Source: Verrucomicrobiota bacterium (GTDB lineage Bacteria; Verrucomicrobiota; Verrucomicrobiia; Limisphaerales; J093). From it: 32,845 nt of DNA. The notes under the pieces were generated by a model. The model was given only the letters and a program-made list of their open reading frames with translations. It was not told the DNA's origin and did not search any database. The stretch is taken from positions 1 to 32,845 of the forward strand of contig VHCO01000060.1 in NCBI GenBank assembly GCA_016871715.1. Direction: 5' to 3'. Below, piece by piece: positions 26,111-32,845 of the stretch. Each line of letters starts with the position of its first letter. Position 1 is the first letter of the stretch. The translations under genes were made by a program, and so were the position numbers.

Positions 26111-27802
26111 ATGAAGTTCTACGCGCACACGGCGGAAGACGAAAACGGCAAACCGCTGCCTGAAAGTTCGGGGAAATGGCAACTGCTGTCGGCGCACCTC
26201 CGCAATGTTGCTCGGCTCGCCAGACAATTCGCGATGCCATTCGACCTTGGCGACGAAGCCGAATTGGCCGGGCTGCTGCATGATTTGGGGAAATACTCAA
26301 AACGCTTTCAGGCGCGACTCCGCAACCCGGCCATTCACGGAATCAATCACTGGGCGGCAGGAACAGCACACGCGGCAGCGCTGAAGGCTTGGGCCGTGGC
26401 CTTTTCAGCCGATGGCCATCACACCGGCCTGCCGGCATTGAACGACAACACTTCCGGCCTTCCCCTGAGGCAGACAATCCAGAAGTTCTCCGACGGGAAG
26501 CTGCGGTTGGAATTGACCGGCCAATGCCCGGAAAGTGCCGATGATCTGCTGGCCCGCTTCAAGCAGGAAGGGTTGCAACTGCCGAGCGTTTCTCCGCGGT
26601 CGATAGAGGACAAATTCGCCGAAGCTCTGCGCGCCCGCATGATCTTCAGTTGCTTGGTGGATGCAGACTTTCTGGACACCGAAGAGCACTTCAATCCAAG
26701 CCAGGCGAGTCAACGCGCCGTGCCCGATCTCCAGCCCAAGCAGGCCTTCGACATGTTGCAGCGGGACTTGAATTCCAAACCAGCCGGCGGCCACGTGAAC
26801 GCCTTGCGCCGACAGTTGCTGGCCGATTGTCTGAAAGCCGGAAGCAAACCGTCCGGTCTTTTCACACTCACCACACCGACGGGCAGCGGCAAGACGCTCT
26901 CTTCCCTCGCGTTTGCGCTGAAGCACGTTGAAAACCACAACGCCACACTTCCGTACGGCGATCCGCGCAGCTTCCGCCGTGTCATCGTCGTCATTCCCTA
27001 CACCAGCATCATTGAGCAAACGGCGCGGGTGTATCGCGAGTTGTTTGAGGACGCATTCGGCCCGGACTACGTGCTGGAGCATCACAGTGCGGTTGCGCCG
27101 CGAGAGCGCAAGGAAGACCGTGGCCGCGATGCCGAAGAGGAACGCTTGCGCCGCGCCCGGTTGGCGGCGGAAAACTGGGCTTCACCGCTGATCGTTACCA
27201 CCAACGCCCAGTTTTTCGAGAGCCTCTTCAGCAACCGCCCGTCGGATTGCCGCAAGCTCCACAACATCGGTCGCTCTGTCGTGCTGTTCGACGAAGTGCA
27301 AACGCTGCCGCCGCGCCTCGTGCCTTCGTTGCTCTCCGCCGTCCGCCTGCTCACGCGCGATTACGGCGTCACGGCCGTTTTCATGACCGCCACGCAACCG
27401 GCGTTCGCCTCGGTTGGCGCGGCCCTGCCATACGACTGGAAGCCGGAACCGATCTCGACGAATGAAGCGGGCTTGGCGGAAGCTTTGCGCCGCACCCGCA
27501 TCGAACTGCCCGCCGCCGAAGCTTGCCGCCTGGTTGGCAACGAAACCCGCGCCGTGCTGGTGAAATGGAAACGAGGCGGAGAACTTGCCGAAAAACTTCG
27601 GCTCGAAAAGCATCTCACCGCGGCCGAATGCCGCGAAGCCCAGCGTTACTCCGTGAACCTCTACCAAAGCGAATTCTTCGACGCGCAAGCTAAAGGCTAC
27701 ATTTACCAGCCCGCCGAAGATTGGAACTTCTGGGTCTGGAATTCCGATTACGACCCGAACCTCGGACTCGGCCACGTCGAACTTGACGCCTTGACTCAAT
27801 GA
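26111..27802 (+). CDS. cas3: Cas3 with HD and RecA1 but no RecA2 domain
   Basis: Cas3 is the nuclease-helicase that Cascade recruits to degrade target DNA. This 563-residue protein has the HD nuclease residues (H29, H57-D58 in LLHDLGK, NHWAAG, GHH at 102-104). It also has helicase motifs TPTGSGKT (about 255-262), DEVQ (about 394) and TATQP (about 426). After about residue 465 the sequence jumps to the usual type I-C C-terminus (AQRYSVNLYQ, NFWVWNSDYDPNLGL). The NTR, STQ-EAGVD and QAAGRCNR blocks of RecA2 are missing, and the length is well below the 730-800 typical of I-C. The frame is intact, so a protein is made, but ATP-driven unwinding is not expected. The nuclease domain could still act. 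Confidence 0.9.
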   Translation: MKFYAHTAEDENGKPLPESSGKWQLLSAHLRNVARLARQFAMPFDLGDEAELAGLLHDLGKYSKRFQARLRNPAIHGINHWAAGTAHAAALKAWAVAFSADGHHTGLPALNDNTSGLPLRQTIQKFSDGKLRLELTGQCPESADDLLARFKQEGLQLPSVSPRSIEDKFAEALRARMIFSCLVDADFLDTEEHFNPSQASQRAVPDLQPKQAFDMLQRDLNSKPAGGHVNALRRQLLADCLKAGSKPSGLFTLTTPTGSGKTLSSLAFALKHVENHNATLPYGDPRSFRRVIVVIPYTSIIEQTARVYRELFEDAFGPDYVLEHHSAVAPRERKEDRGRDAEEERLRRARLAAENWASPLIVTTNAQFFESLFSNRPSDCRKLHNIGRSVVLFDEVQTLPPRLVPSLLSAVRLLTRDYGVTAVFMTATQPAFASVGAALPYDWKPEPISTNEAGLAEALRRTRIELPAAEACRLVGNETRAVLVKWKRGGELAEKLRLEKHLTAAECREAQRYSVNLYQSEFFDAQAKGYIYQPAEDWNFWVWNSDYDPNLGLGHVELDALTQ

Positions 27803-28109
27803 CCGTCACCCTGCCAGCTTTCATGCCCGCAAGCGCCGCCAGCAGCGGTGCGGCCAGCGGTTGCAAGTCCTCAAGGCGATTGGACCGCGCTCGCAGCACG
27901 GCCACGGCAATGTCGAACTTGGGCAGGTTTTGCTGGAACGAAAGGTTCCGGTCCACGGTGACGAACACGTCGAACTCCTTTTCCGCCAGCCGCAGCAGCC
28001 GGCCATTCTTGATGGTCGCCCAGCCCATCTGCGGAACGGTGCGAACGACGTGGCCCGGCAGTTCGCGTGCAAAGCGCCGGTCAATGCACTCGTCCAGCAG
28101 CAGCTTCAT
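27690..28109 (-). CDS. DUF5615 PIN-like toxin with read-through tail
   Basis: This 139-residue product begins MKLLLDECIDRRFARELPG and carries TVDRNLSFQQ, the conserved acidic positions of the DUF5615 PIN-like fold. Homologs are toxins paired with DUF433 antitoxins and are predicted RNases. The natural protein should end near residue 105 (GRVTVIE). Here it continues into an Arg-rich tail that is antisense to the 3' end of cas3. That suggests the stop codon was lost when the two segments were joined near 27800. Its ATG lies one base after the DUF433 stop. Confidence 0.8.
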   Translation of the reverse strand: MKLLLDECIDRRFARELPGHVVRTVPQMGWATIKNGRLLRLAEKEFDVFVTVDRNLSFQQNLPKFDIAVAVLRARSNRLEDLQPLAAPLLAALAGMKAGRVTVIESRRQVRRGRVRGSGRNRNSRPRSSNLRRAGKCSL

Positions 28110-28110
28110 G

Positions 28111-28323
28111 TTAGCGTGCCGTTGCCACCATCCGCTCAGTCGCCGTCTCCAAGAGCTGAATCACCTGCTCGCGCTTCACCGTTGGAAAGCCCTCGAGAAA
28201 GTCGTCAATCGAATCGCCCGCCTCGAGATAGTCCAGCAGCGTCTGAACGGGAACGCGCGTCCCGGCGAAACACGGCGTGCCGCCCATGACCTCCGGGTCC
28301 GTCGAGATCATCTTCCGCTTCAT
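28111..28323 (-). CDS. DUF433 antitoxin
   Basis: This 70-residue protein reads [20 protein letters not shown] and [19 protein letters not shown], the DUF433 (VapB-like) pattern with a helix-turn-helix. It normally neutralises a DUF5615 partner and represses its own operon. It is the first gene of the pair on the minus strand, divergent from the cas5 remnant at 28377. The module is intact on the antitoxin side. Confidence 0.9.
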   Translation of the reverse strand: MKRKMISTDPEVMGGTPCFAGTRVPVQTLLDYLEAGDSIDDFLEGFPTVKREQVIQLLETATERMVATAR

Positions 28324-28376
28324 GCCGGTATTGTCGCTCTTTCAAACCTCGATTCAAGCCAACAGAAAGCATCGCC

Positions 28377-28514
28377 ATGACCATCCACTTGAGAACCTGG
28401 GGCGACTTCGCCTGCTTCACGCGCCCGGAGTTTCATGTCGAGCGCGTCAGCTATCCCGTGATCACGCCCAGCGCCGCGCGCGGCAGACTTGCTCGGAAAA
28501 CAGGGCCGGCTTAA
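28377..28514 (+). pseudogene. second orphan N-terminus of canonical type I-C Cas5
   Basis: ATG 28377 starts a 45-codon frame ([34 protein letters not shown]) that is a textbook I-C Cas5 start. It then diverges to RLARKTGPA and stops at 28512-28514. It is a separate relic from the one at 25254, with a different breakpoint (after SAARG rather than after GILEAI). The intact divergent cas5 follows 21 bases later. Confidence 0.8.
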
Positions 28515-28535
28515 CCTTGCGAATCCATTGAGACC

Positions 28536-29165
28536 ATGAAACCCTACCCCCTCCAACTGGAAATCTCCGGCCCGGCCGCGATGTGGACGCGGCCCGACAC
28601 CGGCTCCTCGCCGGTGTCCTACGTCGCGCCGACGTTCAGCGCGGCCAAGGGCATCTTTGAATCCATCCTGCGCTGGAAATCCGTGCGCGTCCGGCCGGTG
28701 AAAGTGGAAATCTGCCGGCCCATCCAGTTCCATCGCTACGTCACCAACTACGGCGGGCCGCTCCGCGCCAGCGACGCAATAAACAAGGGCGCGTCGTTCC
28801 AATTGTTCGCCATGGTGCTGGTGAACGTTTGCTACCGGCTCCATGCCGTGGTCGAGTGGAATCGCGGTCCAAATGACGAGCCGGCGGAATCGCCCGATGG
28901 CCAGTGCGCGCCGCACGCTTTTCAGGACGCCTTCAACCGCCGATTGGAAAGCGGCCAATGGTTCTACACGCCCTGCCTCGGCTGGAAAGAGTTCGCCCCC
29001 GATTACGTCGGGCCATTCCGCGCCGAGACGCACGTGTGCGAAAGCGAGAACCACGAAATCCCAACGATGCTCCGCATGGTGTTCGACCAACCGCAACAGG
29101 GGCGAATCAAGCCGAGCTACAGTCAGGGGCTGAAAGTCGAGAAAGGAGTGCTGGTCTATGCTTAA
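28536..29165 (+). CDS. cas5: Cas5 of a divergent type I-C-like Cascade (copy C, intact)
   Basis: This 209-residue RAMP protein opens with [20 protein letters not shown] and has [51 protein letters not shown] and a full tail (MLRMVFDQPQQGRIKPSYSQ). In type I-C, Cas5 both caps the crRNA 5' end and replaces Cas6 as the processing nuclease. No cas6 is seen here, which fits. It overlaps cas8 by 8 bases; the cas8 ribosome site GGAG (29145-29148) lies inside it. Of the three copies this is the only complete one and the one linked to the other Cascade genes. Confidence 0.88.
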   Translation: MKPYPLQLEISGPAAMWTRPDTGSSPVSYVAPTFSAAKGIFESILRWKSVRVRPVKVEICRPIQFHRYVTNYGGPLRASDAINKGASFQLFAMVLVNVCYRLHAVVEWNRGPNDEPAESPDGQCAPHAFQDAFNRRLESGQWFYTPCLGWKEFAPDYVGPFRAETHVCESENHEIPTMLRMVFDQPQQGRIKPSYSQGLKVEKGVLVYA

Positions 29166-31413
29166 CGAACTTGCGATAGCGACCAAAGGACTGAAAGACG
29201 CAAAGATTCCATTCGCTGCGCCAAACCCGCACATCCAGCCAGCGGTCAAAAATCGCCGGGTGGTGATTGTCCGCGTCGCAGCCGACGGGAAACCAGCCTC
29301 GCTCGAACTGACCTCAAAGGAGCAATCATCCCGACTCCTGCGCTTCGTACTGAATACCGCCGACCAAGCGAGTCCAACGTTCCCGTGTTTCAACGTGCCC
29401 GTGCCACTCCGTTGCCTGGGTGCCGATCCTTCGCCTGAGTTGGCAGCCGCCCTGAAGAGGCTTGCGGAGCTGCAAAAGAAAAAGGGCGCTTCGATACCCG
29501 ATTTGGTTCAGGCAGCCCGCTCTCTCTTCGATTTGTCAGAGGTCAGGTCGTTTTCTGACAGGGAAACTGACCGGTTCAGGCGATGCATCGAGGAGATTCC
29601 CCATGAACTGAAGGCAATCGTTGCAACGGCGGGCACCGAGTTGATGAACCTGAGGCACTTGGTGGACATTCTCTCCGCTTCCCCGCATTCCCTGACGGAT
29701 TTCACGGATCATGTAGCCCGCCTCTTGGTGAATCCGATGGGCGATTTCGCTCGCGACGAATTACTGTTCTTTCAAGGACTCCTCTTTGGTCCCCTTGATT
29801 GGCGAGGTCGCGAGGCGGAGATCGGTTCTCCAGCCTACGTGACGGAGAAGTTCGCGAAAGACGAGGGCAGCAGAGCGGTTCTCTACATCGAACTGGCTCA
29901 AGCGAACTCGACGGCCCTTGCCGTTTCGCACCCGAAAACTTGGGAACGGCTTGGCGAGTTGCTTGATGTCAGCGACGGAGGTGAAGAACCGAAGGAAGAT
30001 CGCGACGGCCTTAGCCAGGGAATTTGTGCGTTTTCCGGGGAGTTCGGCGATCTCGAGAAAGCCTTCTCGCCTCCCAAACTGGCGCGGCTCGGTCCATTCA
30101 AACCGTTCTCTTTGAACACGACCGAGTCCAAATGCCTCCTCCGCTACGGTCTGCGCAAGAACGCGAGCTTCCCTGTCGGAAAGCGCGTCGCACGGGATTT
30201 CTATAACGTGCTCCTGTATCTCGGTTCCGAGCGCCAGTTGGGCGTGTCTTGCAAGCCGGTCAAGAATGGACGGGTCAGACGAATTCAGGGCCGAACGGTA
30301 GAAGAAGAAGACCTCTTGGTGGCTTACTTGGAGCAAGCCCCAAACTTCTCAGAAAACTTGGCTGAGCTTTTCGGCGGCGAAGCTCCGTCCCCGACTGACG
30401 CTGATTTCGCGGCACGAACCAAGCCGGTGCTGGAGGCATTAAAGGGGAAGCTCACAGAAATGCCCGACTTGTCGGTTCGCGTTCTTGCGCTCTGTTCTCT
30501 GAACGAAGGGCAGAAGCAAATCAGTCTGCATCGGCAATTCCGGGTACAGGACATCGTCCGCGCTGCCACTTCCTGGGAGAAGGGTGCCGAAAACGGTCCG
30601 CCAGTTTCGATTCGTTTCGAACGCAGCACGGCGGATTTGAAGATTTTCCCGGTTCCAGACCCATTGGATGTCGCTCGCGTTATTAACCAAGTCTGGGCGG
30701 CGGACCCCGAACAAGGCTTCAGGTCTAAGCCGCAAAGGGCGGTGATGAATGCAGATGCCTTTGATGTATTCATCGGGCAAGGCGCTCTCGCGGGAGAGAA
30801 GGCGCGGGACTGCCTCACAACACTCTTGGCACGAACGTCGGTCATGCTGGGAGCACTGGGGGCGGTGAAAACCTCGCGCGAATGGCGCACGTTGAGCGAG
30901 TCTGTGCGATGGCATTGTGCCAAGACGATCGCTCTCGTTCGTATCTTTCTGCAACAACTCGGACAAACCAAAGACACGTTTATGAAAGAACCAGTCTATC
31001 ACCTCGGCCAACTGTTGGCGTTGGCCGATTCGCTTCATCAGCAATACTGCGAGCATGTGCGCGGCGGCAAAGCGCCGACTCAACTTATCGGCAACGCCCT
31101 CTTCAGCACTGCGCTGGAGCAGCCGGTCTTCGCGCTAGCACGGCTTGCAGAGCGGCTCCCCCCATACCAAGCATGGGCTAAAAACTTCAAGAACACCGAT
31201 CCAAACGTTAAGTCCGGCTGGGAAAAAGTCGTGCTCCGCCTGCTGCGAGAGCGCGCTTCCCGATTCATCGAGGATGTGGACGGCACTTTCCGAATCCGCG
31301 CCGACGAATTGCCACAGAGGATGACCGACTTGGACAAGGCCAAACTCTTGCTCGGATACCTCGCGGATAGCTACGAACCCGAAACGGAAAAATCCAACGC
31401 TCAAAAACAATGA
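29158..31413 (+). CDS. cas8: Cas8 large subunit, divergent type I-C (Csd1)-like
   Basis: This 751-residue protein occupies the cas8 place between cas5 and cas7. Most of it is not recognisable to me, but the last 140 residues follow the Csd1/Cas8c pattern (YHLGQLLALADSLHQQY, FSTALEQPVFALARLAE, KLLLGYLADSYE). A middle block, LSVRVLALCSLNEGQKQISL, is also Csd1-like. Cas8 recognises the PAM and recruits Cas3. It is longer than usual Cas8c (about 570-650). GC content is lower than in the left part of the window (about 56% in a 120-base sample). A GGAG ribosome site precedes the ATG at nine bases, and its stop overlaps the cas7 start (ATGA). Confidence 0.75.
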   Translation: MLNELAIATKGLKDAKIPFAAPNPHIQPAVKNRRVVIVRVAADGKPASLELTSKEQSSRLLRFVLNTADQASPTFPCFNVPVPLRCLGADPSPELAAALKRLAELQKKKGASIPDLVQAARSLFDLSEVRSFSDRETDRFRRCIEEIPHELKAIVATAGTELMNLRHLVDILSASPHSLTDFTDHVARLLVNPMGDFARDELLFFQGLLFGPLDWRGREAEIGSPAYVTEKFAKDEGSRAVLYIELAQANSTALAVSHPKTWERLGELLDVSDGGEEPKEDRDGLSQGICAFSGEFGDLEKAFSPPKLARLGPFKPFSLNTTESKCLLRYGLRKNASFPVGKRVARDFYNVLLYLGSERQLGVSCKPVKNGRVRRIQGRTVEEEDLLVAYLEQAPNFSENLAELFGGEAPSPTDADFAARTKPVLEALKGKLTEMPDLSVRVLALCSLNEGQKQISLHRQFRVQDIVRAATSWEKGAENGPPVSIRFERSTADLKIFPVPDPLDVARVINQVWAADPEQGFRSKPQRAVMNADAFDVFIGQGALAGEKARDCLTTLLARTSVMLGALGAVKTSREWRTLSESVRWHCAKTIALVRIFLQQLGQTKDTFMKEPVYHLGQLLALADSLHQQYCEHVRGGKAPTQLIGNALFSTALEQPVFALARLAERLPPYQAWAKNFKNTDPNVKSGWEKVVLRLLRERASRFIEDVDGTFRIRADELPQRMTDLDKAKLLLGYLADSYEPETEKSNAQKQ
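30982..31413 (+). CDS. possible internally translated Cas11-like small subunit
   Basis: In type I-C the small subunit Cas11 is known to be made from an internal start in cas8c. An in-frame ATG at 30982 (MKEPVYHLGQLLALADSLHQ) would give 143 residues covering exactly the helical Csd1-like C-terminus. No strong ribosome site is visible before it, and another in-frame ATG lies at 30843. This is an inference from the known subtype biology. Confidence 0.25.
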   Translation: MKEPVYHLGQLLALADSLHQQYCEHVRGGKAPTQLIGNALFSTALEQPVFALARLAERLPPYQAWAKNFKNTDPNVKSGWEKVVLRLLRERASRFIEDVDGTFRIRADELPQRMTDLDKAKLLLGYLADSYEPETEKSNAQKQ

Positions 31414-32381
31414 ACACAACGAACAGTCACATTCCAAGAATAACCGGCCTTCTCGTGCTCGAAGTCCGAAATTCCAACCCAAACGGCGACCCGGATCGGG
31501 AAAGCTCCCCCCGCCAGCGCCCAGACCAAAAGGGAGAAATCTCTCCAGTTTCCGTGAAGAGGAAACTTCGGGACCTTGTGGAGCGACGAAACGCTGAAGT
31601 CTGGAAAACTGTCACGGATGGTCTCACGTTGCCTCCCGGTTTTGAGTTCGACGTGATGGAAAGCCGTGAGCGCGGCTGGAAGGATCTCAAGGCGGCAAAC
31701 GAGGAACAACGAATCAACGAGGCGTGGGAAAAGACCAGCAGCCTTTTGAATGACGACTGCGCGGGATTCAAAGCAAAATACTGGGACGCGCGGCTGTTCG
31801 GAAATACGTTCCTCGAAAAAGCCAAGGAGGAAAAAGGCATTCAGACGACGATTCGATGTGGCGTCGCTCACTTTGGCGTTGGCCTGTCGGTGGCACCCGT
31901 CTCAATCCGGTTCGACACGTGGACAAAGAAAGCTCCTGCTGAACCGGGCACGACCCGTGGCATGGCACCAATGGGCTTTCGCATTGTGGAGCATGGAGTT
32001 TACACCGTTCCTTTCTTCGTGAACCCGAATATGGCCGAAGGGGATCGAGGGACAGGATGCACGCCTCAAGACGTTGAGATCATGCTTCGGCTCCTGCCGT
32101 ACGCGTATCCGCTCAACCGGTCAGTCGTTCGATCAGAAGTCGAAGCCGTCCACGTACATGTGTTCACTCACAACAATTCATTGGGCTCCGTGTCTGACTT
32201 TGCGGTGATTGATGCTCTGATACCCCGGAAGAAGACGGACCCGGATAAGCCTTCGAGTTCTCTGAACGACTACACGGTTCCCACCTGGGCAGAGATCAAA
32301 AGCCAACCAATCCGCGCCGGTGCCAAGAAGACGTTTGAACAGTGCGGCAGCTACCGCGACTACGCGCTGGACGGCGAGTGA
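31410..32381 (+). CDS. cas7: Cas7 backbone subunit (Csd2/Csh2 family)
   Basis: This 323-residue protein forms the crRNA-bound backbone of Cascade. The Csd2/Csh2 hallmark LEVRNSNPNGDPDRESSPRQ is near the N-terminus, then VKRKLRDLVERRN, DARLFGNTF, TRGMAPMGFRIVEHGVYT and LPYAYPLNRSVVRSE. Length and order are normal. Its ATG overlaps the cas8 stop, and its TGA overlaps the GTG of the following HD gene, so the operon is tightly coupled. Confidence 0.92.
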   Translation: MNTTNSHIPRITGLLVLEVRNSNPNGDPDRESSPRQRPDQKGEISPVSVKRKLRDLVERRNAEVWKTVTDGLTLPPGFEFDVMESRERGWKDLKAANEEQRINEAWEKTSSLLNDDCAGFKAKYWDARLFGNTFLEKAKEEKGIQTTIRCGVAHFGVGLSVAPVSIRFDTWTKKAPAEPGTTRGMAPMGFRIVEHGVYTVPFFVNPNMAEGDRGTGCTPQDVEIMLRLLPYAYPLNRSVVRSEVEAVHVHVFTHNNSLGSVSDFAVIDALIPRKKTDPDKPSSSLNDYTVPTWAEIKSQPIRAGAKKTFEQCGSYRDYALDGE

Positions 32382-32845
32382 GCGCGACCGACTCCAACTC
32401 CACACCTTTGGCGCACAGCGCGCGACGCGGTGCGCCCGAGCAAACCTATCGCGACCACGTTGCCAACGTGCGCCGCTTCGCGTCCAAGTTTGCGCGCGAA
32501 GCGGCGGCGCATTCCGAGAAGTGGCGGGAGCCGTTCCAAGCGGTCGTGGACCTGGCCGCCGCGTATCATGACCTTGGAAAGCTGGATGAGATATTTCAGG
32601 ACATCCTGCGGAGAAACCGCGCAAACCGGGAGGGTTTCAACCACGTTGAAGCTGGCACCGCGCATCTACTGAAGCTCAAGCAGGGCGAGGCCGCCTTGTG
32701 CTGTTTCGCTCACCACGTTGGGTTGCGGTCGCTGGGCGAGGCGGGGCGGACGCCGTTGATCTCCAACACCGACCAAGGAGCCCAGTTTACCAGCCCCGGG
32801 TTCGTGGATGCGGTGCAGTCGGCCGGGGTGGAGGTGAGCATGGAC
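32378..32845 (+). CDS. cas3: Cas3 HD domain running into an IS3 transposase fragment (partial)
   Basis: A GTG start overlaps the cas7 stop. The frame stays open to the window edge (156 codons). Residues 1-120 are a Cas3-type HD domain: TYRDHVANVRRFA (H27), AAAYHDLGK (H64-D65), NHVEAGTAH and CCFAHHVGL (H112-H113). From about residue 128 the sequence changes to ISNTDQGAQFTSPGF and AGVEVSMD, the rve/DDE region of IS3-family transposases. No Cas3 helicase part follows in the window. The protein is therefore a truncated effector nuclease or a chimera. What lies beyond 32845 cannot be judged. Confidence 0.8.
   Translation, partial: MSATDSNSTPLAHSARRGAPEQTYRDHVANVRRFASKFAREAAAHSEKWREPFQAVVDLAAAYHDLGKLDEIFQDILRRNRANREGFNHVEAGTAHLLKLKQGEAALCCFAHHVGLRSLGEAGRTPLISNTDQGAQFTSPGFVDAVQSAGVEVSMD
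32755..32845 (+). mobile_element. internal fragment of an IS3-family transposase
   Basis: The encoded run NTDQGAQFTSPGFVDAVQSA then GVEVSMD is the IS3 OrfB integrase core, including the second catalytic Asp. It is fused in frame to the Cas3 HD domain without the 5' part of the element, so this is not a complete IS with its own terminal repeat at this side. The junction lies between about 32745 and 32762. Confidence 0.75.

Noticed and set aside
23000-32845. CRISPR array search near the cas genes
   Set aside because: No series of 28-37 bp repeats with regular spacers was seen on either strand. The only repeats are the cas5-linked copies and palindromes, so the array must lie outside the window, if it exists.
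1-32845. tRNA, rRNA and known riboswitches
   Set aside because: No cloverleaf with a CCA-type end or GTTCRA loop, no rRNA sequence and no recognisable riboswitch core was found by eye.

Overview
The window looks like a chromosomal contig from a high-GC Verrucomicrobiota-like bacterium (Limisphaerales/Pedosphaera type). This rests on the gene mix (secreted parallel beta-helix proteins, an MMPL/RND exporter, a DUF1579-like secreted protein), many palindromic intergenic repeats and very high GC in the left two thirds. It is an inference from gene content; no rRNA or other taxonomic marker is present.

Region 1 (1 to about 22.9 kb) is mostly ordinary chromosome. Two tandem paralogous secreted beta-helix proteins (325-3067) are followed by a 129-bp inverted-repeat element and leuA. 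On the minus strand lie yebC-MMPL exporter and, separately, a GDSL-hydrolase remnant, an NCS1-type permease, a 57-codon-class membrane protein and mutS. On the plus strand nadC-birA-coaX-queG form a compact cofactor/tRNA-modification cluster with ATGA overlaps. Then come a PLP-dependent aromatic amino acid decarboxylase, a third beta-helix protein with a PA14-like C-terminus (minus), a second copy of the 129-bp element and a DUF1579-like protein.

Region 2 (about 23.2 to 32.8 kb) is a rearranged type I-C-like CRISPR-Cas locus without an array or adaptation genes in view. One divergent cas5 gene occurs three times. Copy A is a frameshifted relic whose stop overlaps the start of a DUF1016/YhcG PD-(D/E)XK nuclease. 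Copy B is fused in frame behind an orphan N-terminus of canonical I-C cas5 and lies directly upstream of a Cas3 that keeps its HD domain and RecA1 but lacks RecA2. Copy C looks intact and heads an overlapping operon cas5-cas8-cas7-cas3(HD). The terminal HD Cas3 runs in frame into an IS3-type transposase fragment at the window edge. A DUF433/DUF5615 toxin-antitoxin pair sits on the opposite strand between the two halves.

The cas8/cas7 part is visibly lower in GC (about 56% in a hand-counted 120-bp sample of cas8, against about 72% in a sample of birA), consistent with acquisition by transfer. My reading is that two related I-C-like loci collided and were reshuffled by recombination. The downstream cas5-cas8-cas7 set may still assemble a Cascade, while both Cas3 proteins appear damaged or atypical. 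Whether this is decay, a repurposed nuclease-poor system or partly an assembly artefact needs to be tested.
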